A DNA stretch of 64,000 nucleotides from Molossus alvarezi (Eukaryota > Chordata > Mammalia > Chiroptera > Molossidae): contig CM073886.1 of assembly GCA_037176705.1 (NCBI GenBank), forward strand, positions 5,580,001-5,644,000. The letters are read 5' to 3'. Under the pieces are notes generated by a model that did not search any database, had not been told where the DNA came from, and worked only from the letters and a program-made list of their open reading frames with translations. Positions 1-11,354 of the stretch are shown in pieces. Each line of letters opens with the position of its first letter. The first letter of the stretch is position 1. The translations under genes and the position numbers were made by a program.

Positions 1-1963
1 CTAGACAAGCACCGGACTGCTGACACTGGCCACCCGTCTGTGCTGCAGGAAACCAGCACCGGCTGACCAGGACCAGGCCATGGGAAGCAATGACCGTATC
101 ACAGGCAGTCTCATCACCATCGCAGACACCGGGACAGTGAGACAAGGACAGGACTGAGTGCAGTGGGCAAACAGACTGTGTTCATACATTTCACGGAGCA
201 CTGCGGTAACATACACAAGGCTGAGTGAGTCTTGGATATCACAAGGGTCTAAAATTCCAGCTACCCTCAACAAAAATGGCCTCCAGACTTGTGAGTTACC
301 TGCTAATGCTCAAATTAGCAGCAAAATAAAGTTAAGTAACTACTAGAAAATCTTCCCAAGAGGTATTCACGGAAAAAATAAAAAATAAAAAGGAAACTAA
401 ACCAAACAGAAGGCAGTGCAGAACTCACAGCTGTGCATGTGTCCGTGCTCAGCTAGCTCGCACACAGCAACACTGAGGGGTTAGAAACGGGTCTGTGCAC
501 CAGGAGTGCAGGGAGAACCTAAGAGCGTATACACATAGCATGCTACCTTTCCTGGCAAAGTGACAAATGCTATTCAAACAGAATCAGAACTATCACTCTC
601 TTGACATGTAGAGCAAGGAGGAAAAAACCTAAAACTTGCCAGGATACTCCAGAAAGCATGAAAAACCATGTGTCTTACTTATCTGGAGACTTTGGGGAGG
701 GTCTCATTTTCCCACTAAGAAATGCAATTTGTACAGAGAGTGCCAGAGGGAACGTGCTCCAGTTCTGCTGAGTTCTGGGTAAGAGATTAAATTTTAAGCA
801 CAAAGAAGAAAGTGAATTACTGAAAAGCAGTCACACTGAGCTGGACAGGCAGGATCGGAAGTGTGTGTAACTTTGTCCCACATCACTTCAACCATCACTG
901 ACTCCAGCCTCAGCCATTCTTTCCTCTCCATAACTGACACGATTTGGTGGAAACATGGACTTGCGCTGGGACGTGGGGCTTTCAGTGGCGAACACAGAAC
1001 AAAGCAGCAACAGAGGAGGAAGATGTCAGAGATCATACATGCAGTTGAGAATCCTTTTTTTTTTCCAGGACTCTCAAAGGTGTTAACTGCTCTACTACAT
1101 TTCAGACGCCCAATGGCCTTCACTAGCAAATTCAGAAGAAAAAACTCACTACTAGTGACTGGTTTTCTGGACATCCAATTTGCCACCTCTTGGGACATAT
1201 CCCAAGAGTCAAGACAGCTTAGAGTGCACACATCTTTGCAGATATGAAAGCAGTGAAAGACCACTTCTACCTCTAAAAACGTCCATGTGTGGCATAGAAG
1301 TGACCGTCACTGACAGGCCACCTCTTCACTGACACCCAATCCTTCCGAGACTAGCTGAGCATATACCTGAGAAACATTAGTTTTAAAATATTGCCCTTTA
1401 CAAAGACTGGTGGGTGGGGCCAAAGTGCAGAAAGCAACCATTTATCTCGGTTTGTTTCACTGTTAATGTCACCGTTTTTTAGAACTCCTGGTGTCACATG
1501 ACAGTCCCCAGCGAGGACAAGTCCTGCTCAGCTGAAACCCACGTCATATAGTTCGTCCTTCCACAGAACACAGTAATGACAGCTTAACTGGTTCCCAGGT
1601 CCCAAACCCTAGTGTCCAACAAGGCATTAGAGTTCTCCAGAAAGAAATGTGTACAACTGCTGAAGGGGCTGTCCAGGGTATCGTCTGCAATTTTCCAGTT
1701 AGCTCGGTATCGATGCTTTGCCTATGGCTGTTATTTGGTTCAATGGCAGAATAAGGCGACGCTTTTAACAATTTGCAATTGAATTCTGCACGCACACACA
1801 CGCACACGCACACACACGCACACGCGCACACACACACAAAAGCTCGTACATCAGGCACATGACCCAAAAAATACAAAACGAAAGCATAGAGGGCTTTGGT
1901 GGAAGGGAAGGGGTTCTAAATAAATAAACACCTTTACAGGTCAACACTGGGAGTGCAGCAGTG
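1..1963 (-). other. USP31: USP31 3' UTR (5' part; continues out of the window)
   Basis: This is the sequence directly downstream of the USP31 stop codon on the minus strand. No recognisable SINE or L1 interrupts it, which fits a long, exon-like 3' UTR. I see no convincing minus-strand AATAAA followed by a cleavage-type element here, so the transcript end probably lies before position 1. It holds a CA/CG-rich microsatellite at 1789-1840. The short ORFs in this stretch have no recognisable domains. Human USP31 is known to have a multi-kilobase 3' UTR; that this whole stretch is transcribed is inference. Confidence 0.7.
1789..1840. repeat. CA-rich microsatellite, interrupted by CG steps
   Basis: An imperfect (CA)n tract with several CGCA interruptions, inside the predicted USP31 3' UTR. 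On the transcript it reads as a GU/GC-rich alternating purine-pyrimidine run. It is likely length-polymorphic. Confidence 0.9.
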
Positions 1964-3510
1964 TCACTGAGGTTTCTGAGAAGGCCGTGCAGAAGCTGGC
2001 ATGCTCGAAGGTAGCTTTTGGGAAGGTTTCTCAGTGGTCTGCCTGCCACCAGGAGACGAGGGTGTGCCAGAGTCTAGCTGGGAAGACTTGGATTTGCGAC
2101 TGGACAGCAGGGAATGTCTAGAAGAAGCAGGGTCCTTGGAGACAAGCTGCTCTTTTCCAACTGAACTGGCCCTTGGCTGCTGGGAACCTGGAGGATGGTG
2201 CCCTCCCTCTGCCTGGTCGTCCCCAGCACTCCTACAGACCGCCTTGACAGAGCTCCCACCTGCCTTCTTCGAGAGCAAGGCCGTCTTGCCAAGGTCAGTG
2301 GACCGCCGAGTTTCCTTCTGTCTCAAGGCTGACTTGAAGAAGGACAGCCCCTTCTCGTCCGACTTGCTGTCCCTCTTCAGACCAGACTTCGTGCTCGTGC
2401 TGGGGGAGCGCAGGCTGGCCATGGAGGAGCTCCTGATGTGCTGCTTCCCATCGCCCCGGCCCTCCCCAGCCCGGGCCTGGCTCACCCGAGGGGAGTTGGG
2501 TTTGGAGCTGGAGGCGACACTGGCTCGGTCAGAAACCAGGCTTTGTCTGGAGCCCTCTCTACTTAAGCCCCTATCTGAAGTCCTGCCCTTCCCAAGTGGG
2601 ACCGGGCCCCTCGTGGCAGGGCCCGAGGCTTTTTTGGCAGGTATGGAGGAAGCAGTGCAAGGGAGAGAAGAAGCTGACTTTGGCTTCTGGGGCGAAGGAG
2701 AGGCCACAGAGTCCTGGGCTCTGGGGGAGGGCTCCTTTCTGGGAGGGGCAGGGGCCCTGGCAGAATCTGCCTTGCTTCGGGAGCGAGAGGGCTTCACAGA
2801 AATTTTGACAGGAACAGGAGAGGAAGGGGAGGTACTGGACTGAGATGACTCCCGGCTTGCCAACACTGACCTCCCCTTCCGCAGGCTTCTATCGGGCTCA
2901 GAAGCACCTTTGGAGCTGGGGGGGCTCTTGGTTGTGCTGTCTGGTTTCTTTGTGAGGGAGCCTGGGTGGCTCGGGGGTTTCACCTCTTTGACGGGAGAGC
3001 TGTCTACAGAATCACTCTGATCCACATAAGCTATCTGGTTATTGTTATCAAATGGATCAGAGATGGGGGGTAAGTGAGCCCCTTGTGCTGAGTGTTTGCT
3101 CTGTGCATCTACCACACCGGAGTTCAATCTGCGGGTGTCTGACTCATCTCTGAACATGCCTTCCATGACAGCCAGAGGGGCCCGGCCCACAGCCTTGTGC
3201 TCCCGTCGACTGGGACCATCGCCTGGTTCCTGGTGACTGCTAGAAAGGTTCCTCAAGCTACCAAAACAAGAGATGGAGACCTTGTCATCCACTGCCTCCC
3301 CAATCTTCTCCAAGGTGGAGGCAGAGGTGTGAATTGGAGAGTCCCCTGAGAACCGGGAAGGAGAGCTGGAGCGCATCTGCAGCTTAGCAGACAGGGACCA
3401 AGAAGGTCTGATGCAATTTTCATTGACAGCCAAGGGGCTGGTGACAGAAGACCTGGATGACAAGCTCTGACGTTGGACACTTCTCACGAATGGTCGAGTT
3501 GAGAAACCTC
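1964..3510 (-). CDS. USP31: USP31 last coding exon (exon 16): Ser/Lys/Pro-rich C-terminal tail and stop
   Basis: The exon starts after a CAG acceptor at 3511-3513. Its first two bases complete a Gly codon split from exon 15. It then encodes 514 residues and ends SARPSQKPQ-TGA, the recalled C-terminus of mammalian USP31. The segment is low-complexity (Ser, Pro, Lys, Arg) with no catalytic motif. It includes a conserved acidic patch (IAYVDQSDSVDSSPVKEVK) and a basic stretch (SFFKSALRQKETRRSTDLGK). This tail lies outside the peptidase domain and is probably disordered and phosphorylated (inference). Compared with human as I remember it, about nine residues are missing after SKADS. The antisense strand has a 280-codon open frame over 2001-2843, best explained by biased composition. 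It is the largest coding exon of the gene. Confidence 0.96.
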
Positions 3511-3654
3511 CTGAATGCAGCAAAGAGAATATCGTTAAGCTAAACAGAAAACAGCCCTAGTAGCATCTCATGATGAAAAGAAAGCAAGCCTCCTGGAATG
3601 ACAGGAGCCCAACCCTCAGAGCCAGCATGTCTGGGGCCAAGGAGCAGCCATGGA

Positions 3655-4015
3655 CGTCACCTTTTCTGAGCCCAGTTCCCTCCCTTATCTATAAAATAGG
3701 GACTTTCTAACTCAGGAATCGGCAAACTATCTCTTTACCTTCCTGCTCTACACCAGGAGTCAGCATAGTTTTCCTGTACAGGCCCAGACAGTAAATATTC
3801 TAGGATTTGTGGGCCATCACATGAAAGCAGCCATACACAAATGGGCATGGCTGTGTTCTAATAAAGTTTTATTTAAAATAAAGGTAGGGACTACATTTGG
3901 CCTAGGGGCTGTAGTTTGCTGACCCCTGTTGTAACCCCCAGGGTTACAATGAGAATTAAATAAAATATTTAAAAATCCTGTGCCCAGTAATGCTCAATAA
4001 ATGTGAGCTATTGAT
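3655..4015 (+). repeat. MIR SINE relic split by a hAT-type insertion
   Basis: Left of the DNA transposon is a stretch like the MIR core (CCCTTATCTATAAAATAGGG). Right of it is the MIR 3' part (AATGAGAATTAAATAAAAT and GCTCAATAAATGTGAGC). The order fits one old MIR on the plus strand interrupted at 3754-3928. Confidence 0.5.
3754..3928. mobile_element. Nonautonomous hAT-type DNA transposon (MER family)
   Basis: The ends are near-inverted: CAGGAGTCAGCA at the left and TGCTGACCCCTG at the right. The interior matches the widespread mammalian element containing GTAAATATTCTAGG, GTGGGCCAT and AATAAAGTTTTATTT. It is an old, roughly 175-bp MITE-like relic with no coding capacity. I do not assign the exact MER subfamily. 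Confidence 0.75.
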
Positions 4016-5445
4016 CCAGCTTCTTCAACTTACTCAGGACATCTGGGGCTCACAGAAGGAAGTCTCTGCCCAAGATGATACGAATAATTAGAAGCAGAGC
4101 GAACACCAGATCCACAGCCCTAGCCCCACACTCAATGCACATGCAGTGTCACTGTTGACTATAAGAGCAGATCCATGCAAAGGACTAAAGAAACAATGTA
4201 TTCCTATCCTGAGCTACTTAAAACTTCCAAAGAAAATATTCCACATTGAATTCTATACACACTTGCTACTGTAGCTGCGGAATCTGTCAAAGTCTGTCTG
4301 GAGGAGATCCTAGGAGACAGGCCCCGTCTTGTGGGCACCACCACCACTGGAAGATAATGACACTTGAGAGGGTACTGATTCTCCAACCACACTGGTTAAA
4401 AATAGATCCGGGCAAACCACATCTAGACTTACTGTTAAAGTGACAATGAATTCTACGTTTAAAGGCTGCGTTGAAAATAACCTCTACCTGAACAAGCCAA
4501 GACTCACTGGCCAGTTTTTCATATCATGTCAGGAGCTGCACAGGAGCTTGGCAATCACAGCCCAGCGCTCTCACAAATGGGGAAGCAACACGCCAGAGCT
4601 GGGGGAGCTGATGCAGTGCGGCACACCTCCATCTGGCACAGCTCTCCTAGCCTCCTGCTTTTCCTCCATTCCATGTTCTCAGAATTACCCATCACCACTA
4701 GAAACTGACCACAGCCATCGAAGCGCTGGCCGCAGAGTGAGGCTTGCTGGAAGGTGAGTCACCGTGCTCGTTCTGGAAGCTGAGGTCACCCTCTCCTGCT
4801 CCAGCTGTCGGAGTGCTGGCTGCCTGATCGCTCCCACACCACCCGGGGTCCCTGTTGGGACTAAGGGCCCTGCTGCCACTACTCAAGTGGTAAGTGAAGG
4901 TAAAACAGAGCAGTTCAATTTTTATCAGATTTCCAAAGTTTTTATAATGTGCTTATTTTCAGAATTCCCAAAAACTATCTCCATGCAGAGGCAAGTTTTT
5001 GTTCTAGACACTCCTGTACCAAAAGGAACATGCCACAGATTCCTCTCAGGGAAGGTGAGAAGTTGAGCAGGCCGGGGACTCCCTGCCAGGCCCTGCACGG
5101 CAATCTGTCCCCAGGTGGCCCCAGACAAGTCACAACTGCACTGAGTCCCCTTACAGCTACTCTGAAGATTTTAAAAAGCTCTTTGAAAAAAAAGTATTCA
5201 TTATTGTACAGAATTAGGGCTCCGGCCTCCAAACTCCAAGCCTTCAAGTCAAAAATGATGAAAGAGAAGAAAGAAGTCCTAGGTCAGAGAGAAAAAGCAA
5301 ATACCCTGTTCACATCACACGTACTGGTAGTCAGAACACTATGCAGCGCCACCCACAACCTTCTTGGGACTTGGTTCCTACACATTAGGGACCTGCGCTG
5401 TGTTGAGTTGCCTCTTAGAAGTATGTCACCAAAACATACACTCAC

Positions 5446-5598
5446 CATCATCTTCACTCCTTTCCCCGGTCATCTCCACGGACTCGGACAGCGAGGCCAG
5501 GGAGGTGCGTCTGGAGGAAGCTGCCGAGGTGGCGCTGGCGGGCTTGCTCCCAGGGAGCCGGCTCACCCAGTGCTCGCACAGGGAGGAACTCGTGGAGC
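5446..5598 (-). CDS. USP31: USP31 coding exon 15 (linker after the peptidase domain)
   Basis: Acceptor CAG at 5599-5601, donor GTGAGT at 5440-5445. The exon encodes STSSSLCEHWVSRLPGSK through VEMTGERSEDD, completing a split Gly at each end (phases join exons 14 and 16). The sequence is Ser/Arg-rich and matches the human USP31 region just after the peptidase domain. A cluster of RRTSLASLSES-type sites looks like kinase targets; this is inference. Confidence 0.95.
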
Positions 5599-6011
5599 CT
5601 GCAGAGAAGGGAGGGGGCGCCACAGTCAGGCCAGGCCCGGCTGGCCTACACAGCACACACCCCCATGCAGGTGCTGCCAGAGCTGGAGGCAGCTGATGTC
5701 CTCACTGCCAGGTGAGCAGGAACTCCCAGACCCCAGCGTGCCTGCTCCGAAGCCCCTGCTGAGACAAAAAGGAAGGACAGCAGACTCCCACCCACGTCTG
5801 CAGTATAAAATGCAAGTGTCAAGGGCTGGCTATAGAACAGAACATAGACAATCACTCATATTCATCCCTTTTACAAATATTTATTAAGCACTACACATCA
5901 GTACTGTTCCGACTACCTGCCATAATATTTGACACACAGGAAAAAAAAAAAGAGCTGCAGGGCCCTATTAATTTCTTAGCCTCACTGTTGAATTTCAAAA
6001 TCATTTTCACA

Positions 6012-6237
6012 GCCTGGCCAGTGAGGCTCAGTGGTTGAGCGTTGACCCATGCATCAAGAGGTCACCAGCTCAATTCCCAGTCAGGACACATGCCCAGGTT
6101 GTGGGCCCAATCTCCAGTGGTGGGCATGCAGGAGGTGGCCAATCGATGTTCTCTCTCATCGATGTTTCTCTCTCTCTCCCCCTCTCCTTTCCTCTCTTTC
6201 TAAAAATCAGTAAAGAAAAAAAATTTTTTTAATGTTT
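6012..6237 (+). mobile_element. VES SINE
   Basis: Head GCCTGGCCAGTGAGGCTCAG, with a TC-rich middle and an A/T-rich tail. Flanked by the 15-bp perfect target-site duplication AAAATCATTTTCACA at 5997-6011 and 6238-6252. Confidence 0.93.
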
Positions 6238-6719
6238 AAAATCATTTTCACAATATTAATATACACAAACATAGGGCTTTATGTCAACCTGTTCTGTCTG
6301 CCCCAAGGATGCCCTTAAATATATATTAGAGAAACAGTAATTGTTCTTGAAATTGAGAACATGAAGCAACATGACAGTCTCAAGTTGCCCTCAAGAGGGT
6401 GTCATGTATGAGCACATATCAGACTCTGGGAAGCACTGGGAACAGGCTTTAGAACACTGGGGTTTCCATATCTGTTAACAAAGTGAGTGGCAGACAGATA
6501 GGTACAATGGGAGGGAGTGGGTCTGACTCCAGCAGGGGTCACTCTGCTCCAGAAAGACCTCCTTTCAGCAGCTTCTAACTTAGCCCTCACAAGCCTCAAG
6601 GAGAGCAGGGGTTAATACTCCCTAACCTGAGCACATTTCCACACCCCAGTCCTGTCATGTGCTCTTAAACTCAAACCCTGCACTGTGAAGCATGCACTCC
6701 TTATTTAGATTGCATGTGG

Positions 6720-6943
6720 CGCCCTGGCAGGTTTGGCTCAGCAATTAGAGCATCAGCTTCGGGTCAAGGGCATGTACCTCGGTTGTGGTTTGTCCCCGGC
6801 CCTGATTAGGTCTTTCAGGAGGCAACCAGTTGATGTGTCTCACATCAATGTTTCTCTCTCACTCCCCTCCCCTCTTCCCTCCTACTCTATCTGATGATAA
6901 ATAGAAAAATATCCTTGGGTGAGGACTAAAAAATAAAATAAAA
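6720..6943 (+). mobile_element. VES SINE
   Basis: Head GCCCTGGCAGGTTTGGCTCAG, tail with ATATCCTTGGGTGAGGA and an A-rich end. Target-site duplication of 14 bp with one mismatch (TAGATTGCATGTGG / TAGATTGCATGGGG) at 6706-6719 and 6944-6957. Confidence 0.93.
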
Positions 6944-7119
6944 TAGATTGCATGGGGCTGAACCCACATCAAGTGTGGGCATTGATTCCTGCACTTATTA
7001 AAACAACAGACTAACAGACTAGACCCATCAAGGTAAACTCAAGCCATCTAATATTATCATAGCCTTCAATCCTCCCATAACAGAATAGGCCGATCTTACG
7101 GAGGTGGGGAGGCTATTTC

Positions 7120-7245
7120 TAACCACGCTTTCCCCTTTACAAAAGGCTGTAAGGTACATTTGCCTAAACTGATGCATACAATGACCCCAAGAGGCAGGCA
7201 GTGTTATTACACCAGAATTACAGATGATAATATGTGCGTTGGATG
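7120..7245 (-). repeat. MIR-like relic
   Basis: Contains GATGCATACAATGACCCCAAGAGGCAG and TTACAGATGATAA, resembling the MIR core on the minus strand. Strongly diverged. Confidence 0.4.
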
Positions 7246-7495
7246 GGACATGCTCCAAGGTAACCCAACCAAAATATGGCAAAGCCAAGTCTCCTTTGTA
7301 TTTCCAAATCCCTCATTCCCTCTACTTTCAGAGTATGTGCCATGCTAATATTTTAGCTCTTTTATCCCACAAGTGAATCTCCCAGGCACTAGTCCACCTC
7401 CCTGGAAACTCTGCTGGTTCATAGCTGCTCACACATACCATCACCATTTCCTTAACTGCAATCATTCTGGTTTCAAGAATAAATGCAAATGTGAG

Positions 7496-8316
7496 GGGTA
7501 ATTTCCAAAATATATGGAGTACTCATACAACTCAACAAAAGGAAAACAAAGAACCCAATTTAAAAATGGTCAGAAAACCCAAATAGCCACCTCTCCAAAC
7601 AGGACATACAAATGGCCAAGAGACATGAAAAAATGCTCAACTTCACTAATCATCAGAGAGATGTAAATTAAAACGACCAAGGGGTTATCACCTCACACCT
7701 GCCAGAATGGCTGCCATCAACAAATCATCAAACAAGTGTTGGCGAGGGTGTGGAGAAATGGGGACCCTAGTACACTGCTGATGGGAATGCAGACTGGTGC
7801 AGCCACTATGAAAAACAATATTTCCTCAAAAAATTAAAAATTGAACTGCCATTTGACCCAGTGATCCCACTTCTAGGAATATACCCTAGGAAGCCTGAAA
7901 TACTCATCAGAAAGAATATATGTACCCCCATATTCATAGCAGCACTACTTACAATTGCTAAGATCTGGAAACACCCCAAGTGTCCATCAGTAGATGAGTA
8001 GATAAAAAAGTTGTGGTACATGTACACAATGGAGTACTATGCAGCTGTAAGAAACATCTCTTATCTTTTGAGACGACATGGAGGGACCTTCAGAATATTA
8101 TGCTAAGCGACATAAGCCAGTCAGAGAAAGACAAGTATTACATAATCTCAATTATTTGTGGAATATAATGAATAAAATAAGGTGATGAACAAAATAGACC
8201 CAGAGACATAGAAGTAGGGTTCAGACTGACAAACTTCACAGGAGGGGGCGGGGGAGAGGAAAGAGATAAACCAAAGAACTTATGCATATAAGGATAACCA
8301 ATGGACACAGACGACA
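7496..8316 (+). mobile_element. L1 fragment, 5'- and 3'-truncated
   Basis: Colinear with the 3' part of the L1 at 62287-63837: the ORF2 C-terminal region (CTCCAAACAGGACATACAAA, then CCACTTCTAGGAATATACCC) and the start of the 3' UTR. It stops about 28 bp upstream of a pyrimidine stretch leading to the exon 14 donor side and lacks a poly(A) tail. Several in-frame stops are present. The left end is approximate. Confidence 0.9.
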
Positions 8317-8396
8317 GATTCTGGAGAATTTCTCTAGACCACTAATAACAATCTTCTGTTCTAGAAAAAGCTGCCCAGGAACAGGGTCAACCTTAC

Positions 8397-8555
8397 CTGC
8401 CACTGAGCTGTTGGCTGACCATGACGGTATTGCAGTCCGCCTCTGATAGAAGAGGATGTAGGCCGTCTGTGTGCAGACCTCATCTTCCGACAGCTGCTGC
8501 ACCTCACTGTCATCAAAGCAATACCAGAGCCCGTCCACGGAGTTCTTACAGTAGG
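8397..8555 (-). CDS. USP31: USP31 coding exon 14 (after the catalytic His; end of the peptidase domain)
   Basis: Acceptor CAG at 8556-8558, donor GTAAGG at 8391-8396. It encodes (A)YCKNSVDGLWYCFDDSEVQQ through SSVAG. The first bases complete GGHYTAYCKN, the USP His box begun in exon 13. WYCFDDSEVQ is the region of the USP third catalytic residue and adjacent conserved block, and AYILFYQRR is the classic final strand of a USP domain. The phase is 2 bases + 52 codons + 1 base. It is the 3' boundary of the catalytic domain. Confidence 0.97.
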
Positions 8556-8795
8556 CTGGCAAAGAGAGTCACCGTCAGCACCAGGGCAGCTGCACTGGCT
8601 GGGCCCCTCTACCCACAGAGACCATTTCTTTGGCTCATATAAATAGCTCAAGACCTTTTTAAGGCTGCATGTAGTAACAGAGAAAGAGCAAAAACCCAAA
8701 TTCCATATCACACTCAGGCAAAATGTTTCAAGAAATTCTGAATGGATAAAGTTCTTTTTAATCTTAGGAAACACAATATAATTATTTAGTTAAAC

Positions 8796-9009
8796 TAGTG
8801 TATCTCAACCAAGGACAAGTCTACCCCCGGGGGACATTGGAAAAGTCTGAAGACATTCTGGTTGTCACAACCTAGGGGTGAAGGTGTTACTGGCATCTAG
8901 TGGGCAGAGGCCAGCGATGCTGCTAAACATCCTACAATGCCCAGGACGGGCTCTCACATGTGGAATTGTCCGCCCGGACTGACAGCACTGCCGGGGCTGA
9001 GAAACCCTG
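8796..9009. mobile_element. Nonautonomous hAT-type DNA transposon (MER5A/MER20-like)
   Basis: Ends AGTGTATCTCAACC and GGCTGAGAAACCCTG are inverted. The interior has the diagnostic CTGGCATCTAGTGGGCAGAG and CTGCTAAACATCCTACAATG blocks of this ancient mammalian element. The subfamily name is from memory. Confidence 0.75.
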
Positions 9010-9084
9010 ATTAAGCATGTTGGAACAGCCTGGTGTTTATTAGATACGGAGAATAACAGAACTAGAAATGATAATATTAATGGA

Positions 9085-9235
9085 TAACAGCGGCAGCTAC
9101 CATTTGTTTAGCACTTATATGTGCCAAACATGGCACTTAATCCTATGAGATCGGTTCTGCAATGATTCCCATTTTACAGTGGCTCAAAAAGATTAACCAG
9201 CTCACCCAAGGTCATGCCACTGGTGAAGGACAGGG
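9085..9235 (-). repeat. MIR SINE relic
   Basis: Minus-strand MIR signature in order: ACCATTTGTTTAGCACTTAT, CCTATGAGATCGGTTCTG, CCCATTTTACAGTGG, then CACCCAAGGTCATGCCACT. Confidence 0.65.
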
Positions 9236-10033
9236 CCCAGCTCATTTCAGAATTATCTAGTCCCCTGCCCGACCCTGCTTCCCTTTGGGATAGCACAAAC
9301 AATGCCCATGGAAGGTCCCTGGCAAACGAAGAACATTTGAGCTCACGCATGCGTGTGGCCTTCTCGCCAGTTCTAAGTCTGGGATAGAAATAAAGAGCAT
9401 TCAAACACCACAGGAATGGACCATTTAGTGCTTATATCATCCTGTATGGATATCAAGGGGTGTGATGAACTTGATCCAGAAAAGCACGTTCCTACCACAC
9501 TTTCTAAAAACACCTACTTATTGGGGTGGGAATAAAGAAGTGCTACAATATTTAGCTGACCACCGAAACAGACTTAGTATGGCTCCAGGGCAGGGCACAC
9601 AAGGTCCTGAGAGAGGCACCAGGAGTGACTTCTTCAATAGGCTACAACCACTTTTGCAAGCATTGAACCCAAAGAGATGAAGGGAACCCGGGTGAGAAAG
9701 GGCTACAGCAGACAGGTCCAGAAAAAGAAGAGGAGAGTGAGAATCTTCCCTCCTGCTTGTAGGGAAGGAAGTCATGCACAGCTTGGACTCTCTGGAAGCA
9801 GAGGGGAGAGAAATGATGCTATAAGCAGCAAATGGGGCCAGGGAAATGGCAGTGGGCTGGTCAGTGGCTGCTCTTCTGGAGTGGGAGTGGGGTTGTAAGG
9901 GGACACGCCCAAGGGAAGGTGACAGAGAAACCTTGCACTAGCTTCAGTCTGCTTCCTTCAGATGGTCTGTCCCCAGCCACAGTGTGAAAAGGAGCGCGGC
10001 AATTCATTAATGGGTAAAGGATGCATTTAAACA

Positions 10034-10230
10034 ATTTTTAAATGTTTTTATTGATTCTTTAGAGAGATAGAAACATCGATGTGAGAGAGAAACATGGATT
10101 GGCTGCCTCCTGCACGCCCCTTATTGGGGATCGAGCCTGCAACCCCAGGCATGTGCCCTGACCGGGAATCGAACCAGGACCTCTCAGTCCATGGGACAAT
10201 GCTCAATCCACTGAGCCACACAGGCCGGGC
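10034..10230 (-). mobile_element. VES SINE, reverse orientation
   Basis: Reads as poly-T, then ATTGATTCTTTAGAGAGA, then the B-box complement GGGAATCGAACC, and ends at the head complement CACACAGGCCGGGC. No clear duplication was found, so the left limit is approximate. Confidence 0.85.
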
Positions 10231-10291
10231 ACATTATAAAATAATGTTATCTGCTTTTCTTTCTAGCACTATTACTAAAGTGTTTTCTAGA

Positions 10292-10504
10292 CCAGCGCTA
10301 CTCAAATTGTGGTTTGCAGGCTGTGGCATTCCACAAGAGAAACACCAAAAGTGAGAAAAGCACTGGAAAACTTATAGCAATCTCACACTGCCATGATATT
10401 CTATTTACATTTTTGCAAAAGTATTGGTTCAAGAAAGACTGGACATTTTCAAAAAAAAAATAAAATAAACAGGTTCTTCATCACAGACACTTTGAGAAGC
10501 ACTG
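10292..10504. mobile_element. Nonautonomous hAT-type relic
   Basis: CAGCGCTACTCAAATTGTGG at the left and CACTTTGAGAAGCACTG at the right form diverged terminal inverted repeats of the MER hAT type. The centre is A/T-rich with an A-run at 10451-10460. Confidence 0.55.
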
Positions 10505-10827
10505 TTTTAGAATCCTTACATGAGTTAGCCATACATGTACCATGTGATTATAGGTATAGCCAGTGCAAAATAAAGACATTACAGTAAACATTCCAAATGA
10601 AAACTTACACACAAGGTGTCCTTAATTCAACAATGCTGAGATATTTAAAGTGTTCCCCAATCTAAGACCAGGCAAGCAGTGGCCATGGCCTCAGCATGGA
10701 AAGGGGAAGAATGTAAAAGGTATCTGAGCTCCTCTTAAGATAAAAAAAGTTCTGGACATGGACGATGCATAAAGTTGTGACTGTACTTAATACCACTGAA
10801 CCATACAGTCGAGAATGGTTAAAATGG

Positions 10828-11076
10828 CCTGGCCGGTGTGGCTCAGTGGTTAGCGTTGACCCATGCACCAAGAGGTCACTGGTTCAATTCCCAGTCAGGG
10901 CACATGCCGAGGTTGTGGGCCCGATCCCTAGTGGGGGCATGCAGGAGGCGGCCAATCGATGTTCTCTCTCATTGATGTTTCTCTCTCTCTCCCCCTCTCA
11001 CTTCCTCTCTCTCTAAAATCAATCAAGAAAAAAAAATAATAATGAACAAAAGACTTAAAAAAAAAGTTTAAAAAGA
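10828..11076 (+). mobile_element. VES SINE, first of a pair at one target
   Basis: Head CCTGGCCGGTGTGGCTCAG, a TC-rich block at about 10969-11015, then an A-rich end. Preceded by ATGGTTAAAATGG (10815-10827) and followed by ATGATTAAAATGG (11077-11089). Confidence 0.9.
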
Positions 11077-11089
11077 ATGATTAAAATGG

Positions 11090-11354
11090 CTCTGGCCAGT
11101 GTTGCCCAGTGGTTACAGCATCGGCCCACAGACCAAAGGGTCACAGGTTCGATTCCCAGTCAAGGGCACATACCTGGGTTGCAGATTCGATCCCCAGCCC
11201 TCGTAGGGGTGCGTGCAGGAGGCAACCAATTGATGTGTCTCTCTCCTATAGATGTTTCTCTCAAGCCCCCCCCCTCCGCCCCCCCACCTCCTTCCCTTCC
11301 ACTCTCTCTAAAAGTCAATGGAAAAAATATTCTTGGGTGAAGATTTTTTTAAAA
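11090..11354 (+). mobile_element. VES SINE, second of a pair at one target
   Basis: Head CTCTGGCCAGTGTTGCCCAG, B-box GGTTCGATTCC, tail ATATTCTTGGGTGAAGA. Preceded by ATGATTAAAATGG (11077-11089) and followed by ATGGTTAAAATGG (11355-11367). It belongs to a different subtype from its neighbour. Confidence 0.9.

Larger units (their letters stand above)
3511..5445 (-). other. USP31 intron 15
   Basis: Spliced-out sequence between the GT donor of exon 15 and the CAG acceptor of exon 16. It contains MIR-like sequence on both sides of a hAT-type element (3655-4015). From about 4020 to 5445 I see no recognisable gene or repeat; short ORFs here lack domains or homology I recognise. Confidence 0.85.
5599..8396 (-). 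other. USP31 intron 14
   Basis: It holds two VES SINEs (6012-6237 and 6720-6943), a weak MIR-like stretch near 7120-7245 and a 3'-truncated L1 fragment (7496-8316). The remaining sequence shows nothing I recognise. Confidence 0.85.

Noticed and set aside
1..273. 90-codon minus-strand ORF at the window start
   Set aside because: Lies in the predicted 3' UTR, with no homology or domain I recognise.
2001..2843. 280-codon plus-strand ORF opposite the last USP31 exon
   Set aside because: It is the reverse-strand shadow of a Ser/Pro/Lys-biased exon; no domain, and the minus-strand frame is clearly the real one.
4949..5887. 312-codon plus-strand ORF
   Set aside because: It overlaps USP31 exon 15 in antisense and intron sequence, is low-complexity and has no recognisable domain.
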